Shown here piece by piece: positions 8,484-18,416 of a stretch of DNA of 64,000 bases. The position numbers were made by a program, and so were the translations under genes. Below the pieces are notes generated by a model. It did no database searches and was not told the origin of the DNA. It saw only the letters and a list, made by a program, of their open reading frames with translations. The stretch is taken from the NCBI GenBank assembly GCA_964557295.1, contig CAZKZP010000010.1:1-64000 (forward strand), written 5' to 3'. The DNA comes from JBFMHP01 sp964557295 (GTDB taxonomy: Bacteria > Pseudomonadota > Gammaproteobacteria > RBG-16-57-12). How positions within the stretch are numbered: the first letter of the stretch is position 1; the number at the start of each line of letters is the position of its first letter.

Positions 8484-9203
8484 TCAAACCATCTTGATCC
8501 GCGCGCGTATCGCCGGCGGCAAGGTCTCCAGCGGCCCGGAGGCCAGGCGATGCGCCCAGCGCGTGGGTTCAGGCAGACGGTAGCGGGTGAGCAGATGCAT
8601 CACGCATTCGAGCGCCCGCGCCAGCGACAGCCGGTGCCCCACCGATACATACACCGGCTTGACCCCGGCCCGCGTGCGCAGCACCGCGCCGATGGCTTCA
8701 TCGCGGTCGACCAGTGTCCGCCACGCGCCGCGTTCATCCGGCACTTCATCATGCTGACCAACCAAGCGCTTCTTGGCAACCCCGATGGTCGCAAGCCCCG
8801 TGTACACCCCCAGATGGCAGGCAATGCCCAAACGTCGGGGATGCGCATAGCCCTGACCATCGCAGACGACCAGGTCTGGCGGCGCCGACAAGGCCGCCAG
8901 CGCCTTGAGCACCGCGGGCAGCTCCCGGAACGACAACAGCCCCGGCACATAAGGGAAGGTGGTGGGAACCCGCGCGATGCAGCCTTCGATCAGGGAAAGA
9001 TCGTGATAATTCAGAACGGCGATCGCCGCGCGCGTGACGGTATTGCCCGCCTCGAAGCCCACGTCGACACCGGCCACGGTGCGGATCGCTCCCAGCTCAT
9101 CGGTGGTGATCACGCACTCGCGCAGCCGGTTCTGTATCGCCACGGCTTCAGCCGGTGTCACGTCCCAGCGATGGGCCGGCGCTTTGAAACATCTCTCGTG
9201 CAT
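8484..9203 (-). CDS. nfi: Endonuclease V (deoxyinosine 3' endonuclease)
   Basis: The 239-residue product is endonuclease V, which cuts DNA one base 3' to deoxyinosine during repair of deaminated adenine. The catalytic AGVDVGFE motif lies near residue 45. The strand-separating wedge appears as the TFPYVPGLLSFRE stretch, and VCDGQGYAHPRRLGIACHLG and TIGVAKKRLVG follow in the usual order. The start at 9203 gives the N-terminal extension expected for the family. It is divergent from the PilZ gene and probably co-transcribed with the YjbQ gene. Confidence 0.95.
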   Translation of the reverse strand: MHERCFKAPAHRWDVTPAEAVAIQNRLRECVITTDELGAIRTVAGVDVGFEAGNTVTRAAIAVLNYHDLSLIEGCIARVPTTFPYVPGLLSFRELPAVLKALAALSAPPDLVVCDGQGYAHPRRLGIACHLGVYTGLATIGVAKKRLVGQHDEVPDERGAWRTLVDRDEAIGAVLRTRAGVKPVYVSVGHRLSLARALECVMHLLTRYRLPEPTRWAHRLASGPLETLPPAIRARIKMV

Positions 9204-9283
9204 CAGCCAGAATCCCGAATTTTTTCAATTAGCATAAATATGATATATATCTAAGTCGAATTTCGCGCGAATCGTCCCGCGGA

Positions 9284-10096
9284 ATGACAACCACACATCC
9301 AAGAACTGAATCCATGCCGAGTTTCAAAGCATACAAAGTGTCATTGCTGGGCACGCGTCATCAGAAGGATTATGAAGTCGCTTCCGAGCTGGAGCGCTAC
9401 CGTTTGTTGCGCGAGCTCGGCAAGCGCGTCGAGCCGGTCACGGTCCATCTCGGGCGCGGCGAGGATGACAAGGATCGGTTCTTCGTCACCTCGATCGTCG
9501 AGGTCGATCGCAAGCACCAGCTCATGCACATCGAGCGCGCGCAAGTCGAGGCCTTCAACCGACTGACGATCGGCAGGGACGCCCTCCAGTGCGCCGCGCG
9601 GCTGGACCGCGTGCCGATCGAGTTTGTCATCACCGCGCCCAAGCCTTCGACCTACAAAGACTACGAGACCTTCGCCGTCCCCTTGCCGGAGGTGCTGGTG
9701 CGCATGCAGCGGCGCGCGTATTACCGGCTGTCGATCGCCTCTTCCACCCACGCCGTCGCGCAATTGGCCGTGAAGACGCCGCATTCGAATGAGGCGAAGA
9801 CCTACACCGCCTTGATCACCGACCTCAGCCTCGGCGGCATCGGCTGCGATCTTCCTCAGCATACCGATATCATGTTCGAATCGGGCCTCCAGCTCGAAGA
9901 CAGCACACTGCATCTGCCCGACATGTCACCCATCGAAGTTCATCTGGAGATTCGCGTGTGCTTCCAGAAACACATCGGCGCCTTGATGGGATGGCATCTG
10001 GGTTTTATGTTCATCGACATGCCGGATCATGTCGCCAACCAGATCCAGAAATATATCTATCTGGCCGAGCGCGACCGCATCAAAGACCAAGAATAA
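9284..10096 (+). CDS. PilZ domain protein with YcgR-like N-terminal domain
   Basis: The 270-residue protein carries an N-terminal beta-rich domain (about residues 11-130, YcgR-N-like) followed by a PilZ domain. The cyclic-di-GMP site is visible as QRRAYYRLS near residue 143 (the RxxxR motif) and DLSLGGIGCD near residue 185 (the D/NxSxxG motif). It should read cyclic-di-GMP and act on motility, adhesion or another surface process. An internal ATG at 9314 (MPSFKAYK) is an alternative start; neither has a strong ribosome site. No flagellar genes lie nearby. The acetyl-CoA synthetase gene follows after 33 bases. Confidence 0.85.
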   Translation: MTTTHPRTESMPSFKAYKVSLLGTRHQKDYEVASELERYRLLRELGKRVEPVTVHLGRGEDDKDRFFVTSIVEVDRKHQLMHIERAQVEAFNRLTIGRDALQCAARLDRVPIEFVITAPKPSTYKDYETFAVPLPEVLVRMQRRAYYRLSIASSTHAVAQLAVKTPHSNEAKTYTALITDLSLGGIGCDLPQHTDIMFESGLQLEDSTLHLPDMSPIEVHLEIRVCFQKHIGALMGWHLGFMFIDMPDHVANQIQKYIYLAERDRIKDQE

Positions 10097-10129
10097 CCCA
10101 GGCATCCACCACATAACGGAGAGAGCATC

Positions 10130-12091
<1,962 letters not shown>

Positions 12092-12108
12092 GCGGGTGAC
12101 CAGCCAAT

Positions 12109-12137
12109 AAAAAGGGCCGCATACTCGGCCCTTTTTC
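12109..12137 (+). terminator. Rho-independent terminator after acs
   Basis: An 11-base-pair perfect stem (AAAAAGGGCCG and its complement) with a 6-base loop ends in five Ts. The A-tract on the other side lets it also serve the convergent minus-strand genes. Confidence 0.88.
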
Positions 12138-12166
12138 TTATCGACAGCGCATTTATACAAATTGAT

Positions 12167-12397
12167 TTACAGTAACCCCTCAAGCGCCGGCAACTTCGCC
12201 AGCAACTCATCCATTGAAATTTCCTTCCCATCAACATCGAATGCATACAGTTTCTCGTCACTGCTCACAATGAGGGCGAAAAGCTCTTTACGCGCATACC
12301 AGCCGAGATCATGCAATGAATACATCTTGATGCATTCGACCGGAATCAGCTTGATTGCGCCGACATCAACCGCCGCGCCAATGCGCAGCTCATTCAT
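12167..12397 (-). CDS. Small conserved-looking hypothetical protein
   Basis: This 76-residue product is not recognised. It has no signal or membrane segment, is acidic toward the C terminus, and contains two short beta-rich halves (IGAAVDVGAIKLIPVECIKMY and LFALIVSSDEKLYAFDVDG). It could be a small binding or chaperone-like protein. Its ATG overlaps the stop of the DUF2953 gene by 4 bases (ATGA), which is the main reason to believe it is translated. It is the last gene of the GerW-DUF2953 cassette. Function is unknown. Confidence 0.6.
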   Translation of the reverse strand: MNELRIGAAVDVGAIKLIPVECIKMYSLHDLGWYARKELFALIVSSDEKLYAFDVDGKEISMDELLAKLPALEGLL

Positions 12398-12996
12398 GAA
12401 TTAGCGCCTTTAACAGCGGCATAAAAAGCTCGCCAACAGGTTGGTGACAAGAAGAGACCCAGCATCACTCCGATCACGGCCAATGGTATGACACGGATTT
12501 CACCGCGACCTGTTGCCATGAAAACGGCCCGGGAAAAATCGGGCTGTACCCTCAGATCAACGCGCGGCATCCGTTGCACCAGACACAGCAGCGGAGACAA
12601 TGTTCCATAAAGCCGTCCGGTATTGGCGGGATCATCCAGACCAAGATGAAGGCGCAACTTAATTTCGCGCACTCGAAATTGCCGCAACATATCCCTGGCG
12701 AATCGGAATAACCGCGCCAACATGCCGGGGTTGCGCACGAAGATCATTGCAGATTTTGTTCTTTTTGATTTTACAACACCGTTGCGCAACTCTTTTGGCG
12801 GCTGTGGCGTAGCTGCTGATTTCGCGATAGGCTTTGATTCTCCTTGAATGAAATCCTTGCGAATCAATCCATATCCCCAGGCAATGTTTATGCGTACACC
12901 TGGCCTGCTCTCAGTATCCAGGTGAAAAATCACATCGAGCGGTATCAACAAAAGAAGCAAGACACAAACCAACAATCCAAGCAGGATGGTGAACAT
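12394..12996 (-). CDS. DUF2953 (YtfI-like) membrane-anchored protein
   Basis: The 200-residue protein has an N-terminal membrane helix (about residues 3-22, FTILLGLLVCVLLLLLIPLDV) and then a domain resembling DUF2953/YtfI of spore formers. Visible are the RPGVRINIAWGYGLIR strand pair, a basic linker, KLRLHLGLDDPANTGRLYGTL, and a late RGEIRVIPL stretch before a second hydrophobic segment (about 172-190). In Bacillus-type genomes ytfI neighbours ytfJ (GerW). Here it sits 20 bases after a GerW gene as well, so the pair is conserved outside spore formers. The molecular role is unknown. Confidence 0.75.
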   Translation of the reverse strand: MFTILLGLLVCVLLLLLIPLDVIFHLDTESRPGVRINIAWGYGLIRKDFIQGESKPIAKSAATPQPPKELRNGVVKSKRTKSAMIFVRNPGMLARLFRFARDMLRQFRVREIKLRLHLGLDDPANTGRLYGTLSPLLCLVQRMPRVDLRVQPDFSRAVFMATGRGEIRVIPLAVIGVMLGLFLSPTCWRAFYAAVKGANS

Positions 12997-13016
12997 GGTT
13001 TGACGTCATGCTGGTC

Positions 13017-13379
13017 TTACTTGCATTTACCGGGAGCGCAGATCTCAACGCATCTCCCAAGCGCCTCGCCGAACTTCTCAAAGGCGCTAGCGGCGCCTCC
13101 CTTGATGGGCTCCACGCGCACGCCGTCTTTGTTGATAATGACAATTGCCACCGGCTTTACCCCACCACCGCCACCGGTACCCGCCCCGGCTCCCTCGCCC
13201 TTCATCGGATCATCGCCTTTGCCACTGCCCCCTCCGGCGCCAAAACCAAAACCGATGCTCACCAAGGGAATGAGGGTGTTGCCCTCCACCGTAATCGGTT
13301 CACCGATTACGGTCTTGGAGTTCAGCATCTTCTCGACTTCGGCCAGAGCTGTTTTCAAGAGAGTCTCGACATTTTCCAT
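13017..13379 (-). CDS. GerW (YtfJ) family protein
   Basis: The product (120 residues) matches the GerW/YtfJ family, known from Bacillus spores where it affects germination. Seen are the N-terminal helix LLKTALAEVEKML and the VIGEPITVEGNTLIPLVSIGFGFGAG segment. A long glycine-rich stretch (about residues 58-78) and the VAIVIINKDGVRVEPI strand follow. The ATG at 13379 follows an AGGAG site at 13387-13391 with 7 bases between, so I prefer it to a TTG at 13397. The protein ends APGKCK, with two cysteines, an unusual tail. It starts a three-gene cassette with DUF2953 and a small unknown. No sporulation genes occur in the window. Confidence 0.82.
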   Translation of the reverse strand: MENVETLLKTALAEVEKMLNSKTVIGEPITVEGNTLIPLVSIGFGFGAGGGSGKGDDPMKGEGAGAGTGGGGGVKPVAIVIINKDGVRVEPIKGGAASAFEKFGEALGRCVEICAPGKCK

Positions 13380-13586
13380 CGCTAAGCTCCTATCCAACGT
13401 TATTTACGCGAACACAATGGTTTGCAGATCTATTAAAAGCTTAGCAAGAGAGGCGAGAAAGACAATGCGGTAAGCGTTTGTATGAAATTACTCGATCCTC
13501 TTTGTCATGGTTAGGGTTAGTATGTAATGGGTCGAGTAAGTGAATAGAGGCATGTCGAACATAAGCTGCCGCAGTTCAAGCCATCC

Positions 13587-14072
13587 CTAATCATCGTGGT
13601 CATGCCCGCGACCACGCTCACCCCTCCAGTCATGATCGTGGCGCTCATCCCAGCCACGTTCACGCCACGCCGGGAAAGGCGGGTGCTCATGTCCGTAACC
13701 CCGGCGATAATATTTATCAGCATCGCGCTGGAATTTATTCCATTCCTTGTCTCTGTACTCTCTGAGATGCGGCGGCAGTCGATGACGATCGATCTTCCGC
13801 CAGGGACCGCCATAGCCGTAGGCGGCATACCAATCATCGTTGTAGAACCGGAAGTAGTCGCCCATATAGAAAAACAAGCGATCGGGCGATCCCAACGCTA
13901 TGTAAACCCCGAGCTCCGGGTACCACACCATGGGGGGCGGTGCTTGATACACCAATGCCGGTATGTCGACATAAAACCCAAAGGAGATATCGGAGTCGGC
14001 ATGCGCGGCGGGACTCCCGACCGAGAACATGAGCAGTACCAACGAGGCAATGGGCAAACGGTCACGAGGCAT
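13587..14072 (-). CDS. Exported Tyr/His-rich hypothetical protein
   Basis: The 161-residue protein has a clear signal peptide (about residues 1-26, ending AAHADS). The aromatic-rich mature region contains PPPMVWYPELGVYIALG, RLFFYMGDYFRFYNDDWY and GGPWRKIDRHRLP. A highly charged His/Arg/Asp tail ends in GRGHDHDD. The tail could bind metal. The start is firm, since an AAGGAGG ribosome site lies 5 bases before the ATG at 14072. I do not recognise a characterised family. It stands alone between the GerW cassette and the P450 gene. The 262 bases between it and the P450 stop hold nothing I can assign. Confidence 0.7.
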   Translation of the reverse strand: MPRDRLPIASLVLLMFSVGSPAAHADSDISFGFYVDIPALVYQAPPPMVWYPELGVYIALGSPDRLFFYMGDYFRFYNDDWYAAYGYGGPWRKIDRHRLPPHLREYRDKEWNKFQRDADKYYRRGYGHEHPPFPAWRERGWDERHDHDWRGERGRGHDHDD

Positions 14073-14334
14073 AAATCCTCCTTATACTAGAGATATGGTC
14101 AACCTCATTTAAACTTAGCACAATCACCACTCGTGCCGGAACAATCTAGCCTAAACACTCGCAACTTATTATTAATAAAGCAAAACATCCATTTAGCCTG
14201 TTACCGATTTGAACCGGATATACGGTCGGCGCTACGCTTTCGCCTGGCATTCCAGCTGAAGGCGTTCAGCCGATGCTGACAGACCACCGCCGCACATCCG
14301 TATCGCCTCTCGTTGCAGGGCAATCCGCTAGATT

Positions 14335-15627
14335 TTAGCGCGTGCGCACACGCACCCTGATTCCATCACGCGCCCGCAAGGTAATGCCGGCATGAAGGAT
14401 TACCCTATGCTCTTTTACCAGCTCAAAGCGGAACCGTTGCAACAACTTTGCAGCGATGATTACCGCCTCCATTCTGGCAAAATTATGGCCGATGCAGAGA
14501 CGCGGCCCGGCACCGAAGGGGAGATAGGCGAAATGGTGGTCTGGAATCTTGCGCAGTGGGTCGAATTTTTCCGGTTCTTGCCAGAACTCCGGGTGACGAT
14601 GTATCACGTAAGGGCTAACAATTACCCGGGAATTGGCAGGAAGCAGATAACCGCCAACCTCCTGTTCGGTCACAACCCGCCGCACCATGGTCCATATCGG
14701 CGGATACAGACGCATCGCCTCATTGATGGTGCGCTTGGTGTACTCGAGCTCTGCCACGTGCTCGGGAAGAAGCGGGCCGCTCGGCAATTCCGCCACCATT
14801 GCCTCTTCGCTTTCGGGATGTTGCAGCAAAAGATACCAAAGCCAGCTTAAGGCATTGGCCGTGGTTTCGTGTCCTGCGATCATGAGCGTGATTGTCTCAT
14901 TACGCAGTTCCTCATCGCTGAAGGAGGATTCACGGCAGAGGCGATGCAGCAGGTCATCGCCTGCGCCGTGGCGATGGGCATTGATCAGCTTAAAGACCCG
15001 CTCATTCAGTGTCGCCATTGCCCTGGCATATCTCCGATTTGAGCGGGATGGAATCCAGTGGGGGATGGCAAGTGGTGACTCAATGCGCCGGTAGACATCC
15101 GCCAGCACAATGCCAATGGCCTGTTCCAGCCCGCCCATGTCTTCCGCGTCATCGGTGCTGAAGAGCGTTTTTTCCACAATGCGGTAGGTCAGACGCATCA
15201 TGAGCGATGCGATGTCGACCGGCTCGTCACGATCCGCACGCTTTTGCAGGTGATCGATCAGCTCGTCGGTGGCCTCCGCCATAGTGGAAAAAAAGCCCTT
15301 CAACGACTGCGAGGCAAAGGCGGGCTGTAGTAACCGTCGCTGCCGTTGCCAGACCTCACCATGACTGATCAATACGCTCTCACCGCTTACACGGCTGATC
15401 ATCTTTGAGGCGCGCGTGTTTTTGTCGAAGCCAGTGATATCTTTCAAAACCTGTTTGACGGCATCAGGATGGCTAACCTGATGAATGATCAACGGCCCCA
15501 TGGTAACGCGCACAATATCGCCATAGTGGCTAAACGAGCGCATCATCAGCCCTAGCACATCTTTTCGGAACTCGGGTAGGCAGCCAATGATCGGGAGTCC
15601 TTTCGGACCGGGGGCGTGTCTTGCCAT
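14335..15627 (-). CDS. Cytochrome P450
   Basis: The 430-residue protein is a soluble-type bacterial cytochrome P450. Visible features are the proline-rich GPKGLPIIG near the N terminus, the I-helix oxygen-activation motif AGHETTAN, and the K-helix ExxR (EAMR). The heme loop FGAGPRLCIG follows near residue 385 with the axial Cys. The start is taken at ATG 15627, which overlaps the sulfotransferase stop (TAATG). A start at 15666 would add 13 residues inside that gene. No ferredoxin or reductase is next to it. It is co-transcribed after a sulfotransferase gene, which suggests hydroxylation and sulfation of one molecule. The substrate is unknown. Confidence 0.92.
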   Translation of the reverse strand: MARHAPGPKGLPIIGCLPEFRKDVLGLMMRSFSHYGDIVRVTMGPLIIHQVSHPDAVKQVLKDITGFDKNTRASKMISRVSGESVLISHGEVWQRQRRLLQPAFASQSLKGFFSTMAEATDELIDHLQKRADRDEPVDIASLMMRLTYRIVEKTLFSTDDAEDMGGLEQAIGIVLADVYRRIESPLAIPHWIPSRSNRRYARAMATLNERVFKLINAHRHGAGDDLLHRLCRESSFSDEELRNETITLMIAGHETTANALSWLWYLLLQHPESEEAMVAELPSGPLLPEHVAELEYTKRTINEAMRLYPPIWTMVRRVVTEQEVGGYLLPANSRVIVSPYVIHRHPEFWQEPEKFDPLRKIPDHHFAYLPFGAGPRLCIGHNFARMEAVIIAAKLLQRFRFELVKEHRVILHAGITLRARDGIRVRVRTR

Positions 15628-16748
15628 TAGCGGACGTACCCCCAGAGATCGAATGAGCGCCCCCATTCGGAGGCCACCCGCTGGCGTAGATGTTCAGGTA
15701 ACTGGGGGTGACGGTTCTTCTGATATCCCTGCAATGAAGCGATATAGCGTCTTAAGCGCGGTTCAGCCCGTTCAAAGCCCGGTAGATTCAGCGCCGCGTA
15801 GGTCTTGCGCATCTCTTCCATTGGATGCTTTTCCAGATCCTCGAAACGCATCTCATGAAACTGTCCCTTGGGTATCTCCCCCACCCCGGCAAAGTAACCA
15901 TCATAGAGATCGACATAGCGGCGAATGATCGCTTCATCCACCCGGCTTCGATCCGGTTTTTGCAAATAGGTGTACCACACCGCCGTGTCGTGGTACTTCT
16001 GGGATGAAAGAAACACCTCATAAGGGTGGCGGTGAATATGAACAAACCGCGCGTTGGGGTACAGCTCAAGCAATAGTTTGACTCTGGCGGTGTGTGACGG
16101 CGATTTGATCACGATCGGCTTGTCATATTTCATGGTGAGTTTTCGAATAAACCACGCCAATGCCTGTTTAAAAGCCTCACGCGCCTCCGGCTCGGCCTGT
16201 TCAAAGGTCAGGTATTTTGCATAATGGTTTTCCAGCCGCGGGAACGTAATGCCCAGATACAACGAACGTAAACAGATCATGCTCAAGCCCAACTCATCCT
16301 CCTGGGGCTCGCTGAAGGAGAGTGCCATGTTGTCCATCGGGCGCGTCGGCGGCAGCAACCAGCCAAACAGCTTGGTGTTGAGGTTTTCGGTGGTCAAAAA
16401 AGTGTAGGGATTGACGGTCTGGTAAGTATTGGGATAGGCAAACTGCTCAATATCCTGACACAACAGGTTGTGCAAATGAGTCGTTCCACTGCGCCAGTGT
16501 CCTAATACAAACAGTGGCGCATGCACCTGGCTTACGGCATCGATTTTCTTGTTATAAAGAAGACTCTCGATGGCCGACCAGAGTGAGTTATTGAGGCTCA
16601 GCAAGGAGATAAATGCCAGCCGATGGGCATAGACCGCATCCACATCGAATTTGACCTCGCGTAATAATTGCAACCACTTTCCGGCAGTGATGCCCGTCAT
16701 GTGATTATGTCCGATACTCCAGCGGTGTTTGAGTTGGGATTGTGGCAT
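15627..16748 (-). CDS. Sulfotransferase family protein
   Basis: The 373-residue protein is a PAPS-dependent sulfotransferase. The 5'-phosphosulfate loop appears as LGHWRSGTTHLHNLL near residue 82. The 3'-phosphate motif appears as ARFVHIHRHPYEVFLSS near residue 230, preceded by VIKSPSHTARV. There is no signal peptide. Close relatives in bacteria are annotated only as sulfotransferase, and acceptors are mostly unknown; lipids or sterol-like molecules are possible. It precedes the P450 gene with a one-base stop-start overlap and is divergent from the HMG-CoA reductase operon across a 390-base spacer. Confidence 0.88.
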   Translation of the reverse strand: MPQSQLKHRWSIGHNHMTGITAGKWLQLLREVKFDVDAVYAHRLAFISLLSLNNSLWSAIESLLYNKKIDAVSQVHAPLFVLGHWRSGTTHLHNLLCQDIEQFAYPNTYQTVNPYTFLTTENLNTKLFGWLLPPTRPMDNMALSFSEPQEDELGLSMICLRSLYLGITFPRLENHYAKYLTFEQAEPEAREAFKQALAWFIRKLTMKYDKPIVIKSPSHTARVKLLLELYPNARFVHIHRHPYEVFLSSQKYHDTAVWYTYLQKPDRSRVDEAIIRRYVDLYDGYFAGVGEIPKGQFHEMRFEDLEKHPMEEMRKTYAALNLPGFERAEPRLRRYIASLQGYQKNRHPQLPEHLRQRVASEWGRSFDLWGYVR

Positions 16749-17138
16749 GGCAACAGTGGCATGATCTGATGTTTAAAGGCCGCATCAGAATATGACAACA
16801 ATCTCACTGTGCGCAATCAGATCCCAGCGTCACCGCTCTGTGGTGATTTAGCAATGGCGATCACCAAAACATTCAAAACCTTGATATGGCTCTCCTCCCT
16901 GCACGTATCGCGAGAGATAGCCGCCTTATCCAACCCGGTTATGGATAGCTTGCATATCATTAACCGCTGAAATAGTCGCCCTTAGCCAAGACCGTTTATG
17001 ACCAGGGAGAGAAAGTCAATCTTTTCACCAATCATTTTGGCAGCCTTGACTAGGCATATGAGGCTTTTGCCGATAAGCGCCTTTGACGTATGATTCAACA
17101 CTTTGACTTACATCATTGTGAAGCAAGGAGCATGCAAC
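16749..17138. other. 390-base divergent intergenic region, AT-richer than its surroundings
   Basis: It lies between the sulfotransferase and HMG-CoA reductase genes and holds no credible gene. It should contain the promoters for both directions. I see one plausible plus-strand promoter (17067-17094) and no clear operator repeat. Confidence 0.6.
17067..17094 (+). promoter_or_regulatory. Candidate sigma70-type promoter for the HMG-CoA reductase operon
   Basis: TTGCCG (17067-17072) and TATGAT (17089-17094) are separated by 16 bases, with matches of 4/6 and 5/6 to the consensus boxes. The operon start codon is 45 bases downstream. This is pattern reading only. Confidence 0.35.
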
Positions 17139-18413
17139 ATGGCAACCCAGCAAGGTCACGCACACGAGTATCTTGAACAGTTAGTGAAAACAGATGGGTT
17201 GGAGCAGCTCAAGCGCCGCCTCGAAATAAAAACAGACGCCCCTGCACCAAGCATTCCCCGTGACCCGCGCATCAGCGACAATACAGTTGCCAGGCGCTGG
17301 GCGGTTTTGCCAGCGGGTGAATCACAGCAGGCACAGTTGCTCGATGCACAAACCCGTGACCAGCAGGATGCCTATCAGCGCAATATCGAGAACTTCATCG
17401 GCACCGTCAAACTGCCCGTTGGCATTGCCGGCCCGCTGAGGATCAATGGACTGTTTGCCCAAGGCGATTACTACATCCCCATGGCTACCAGCGAAGCGGC
17501 CTTGGTGGCCTCCTATAACCGGGGAGCGACGCTGATGAGCAAGGCCGGCGGCTGCCGGGCGATGCTGCTCAACGAGGGGGTCAGTCGTGCGCCGGGATTT
17601 GCCTTTAAATCGCTGGTTGATGCCGGCGCCTTTGTGGCTTGGGCGGTGGCCCAGCTCGCCGAGTTCAGAAAGGTGGCGGAACTGACGACGCGCTTCGGCA
17701 AGCTGAAAGATATGCGCATCACGATAGAGGGGAACCATGTCTATTTGAATTTTGAATATCGCACCGGAGATGCGTCGGGACAAAACATGGTGACAATCGC
17801 CACCCATGCGATTTTTCAGTACATCCAGGAGCAATCTCCTGTTCCTATCGAATATGCGTTTCTCGAAGCCAATATGTCCGGCGACAAAAAAGCCAGCTCG
17901 CAATCTTTTCAAACGGTGCGCGGCAAGAAAGTCACTGCCGAGGTGGTTTTACCCAGCGAACTGGTGAAAAAAGGGCTGCATACGACGGTGGCACGCATGG
18001 TCGATTATTGGCGCATGTCGGCCCTGGGGGGAGTGATGAGCGGCACGATTGGTGTGCAGGGTCACTATGCCAACGGATTGGCGGCGCTCTACATCGCCTG
18101 CGGGCAAGATGCCGCCTGTATTGCAGAGTCGGCAGTCGGTGTGACCCGCTTTGAACAGACCCCGGAGGGGGATCTCTATGCGGCCGTGACGCTGCCCAAT
18201 CTTATTGTCGGCACCGTCGGCGGCGGGACCGGCTTGCCGAGCCAGCGCGCCTGCCTGGAGATCATGGGACTGGCCGGTGCAGGAAAGGCCCAGGCCCTGG
18301 CTGAGGNNNNNNNNNNGTGTGCCGCGGTGGCATTGGCAGGTGAATTGTCGATCATCGGCGCGCTCTGCGCCGACCACTTTGCCCGGGCCCATCAGCAGTT
18401 GGCACGGGGCTAA
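17139..18413 (+). CDS. Hydroxymethylglutaryl-CoA reductase, class I-type
   Basis: The protein (about 421 residues once the gap is closed) reduces HMG-CoA to mevalonate. Visible class I features are ENFIGTVKLPVGIAGPL, the catalytic Glu in MATSEAAL, TGDASGQNM, the catalytic Lys in GDKKAS, Asp in CGQDAA, GTVGGGTGLPSQRA, and a late His in FARAHQQL. The start at ATG 17139 follows an AAGGAG site with 8 bases between. The run of ten Ns at 18307-18316 falls inside the gene; adding a single base there would restore a continuous AEVCAAVALAGELS sequence. It is unusual in a gammaproteobacterium, which normally uses the MEP pathway. No other mevalonate genes are in the window. It heads a seven-gene operon. 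Confidence 0.93.
   Translation: MATQQGHAHEYLEQLVKTDGLEQLKRRLEIKTDAPAPSIPRDPRISDNTVARRWAVLPAGESQQAQLLDAQTRDQQDAYQRNIENFIGTVKLPVGIAGPLRINGLFAQGDYYIPMATSEAALVASYNRGATLMSKAGGCRAMLLNEGVSRAPGFAFKSLVDAGAFVAWAVAQLAEFRKVAELTTRFGKLKDMRITIEGNHVYLNFEYRTGDASGQNMVTIATHAIFQYIQEQSPVPIEYAFLEANMSGDKKASSQSFQTVRGKKVTAEVVLPSELVKKGLHTTVARMVDYWRMSALGGVMSGTIGVQGHYANGLAALYIACGQDAACIAESAVGVTRFEQTPEGDLYAAVTLPNLIVGTVGGGTGLPSQRACLEIMGLAGAGKAQALAEXXXXCAAVALAGELSIIGALCADHFARAHQQLARG
18307..18316. other. Assembly gap (ten Ns) in the HMG-CoA reductase gene
   Basis: Ten Ns lie between codons for ALAE and CAAVAL. The protein reads on in frame on both sides, so the true missing length is probably about one base, or one plus a multiple of three. 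It is a placeholder and not a biological break. Confidence 0.9.
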
Positions 18414-18416
18414 GCG

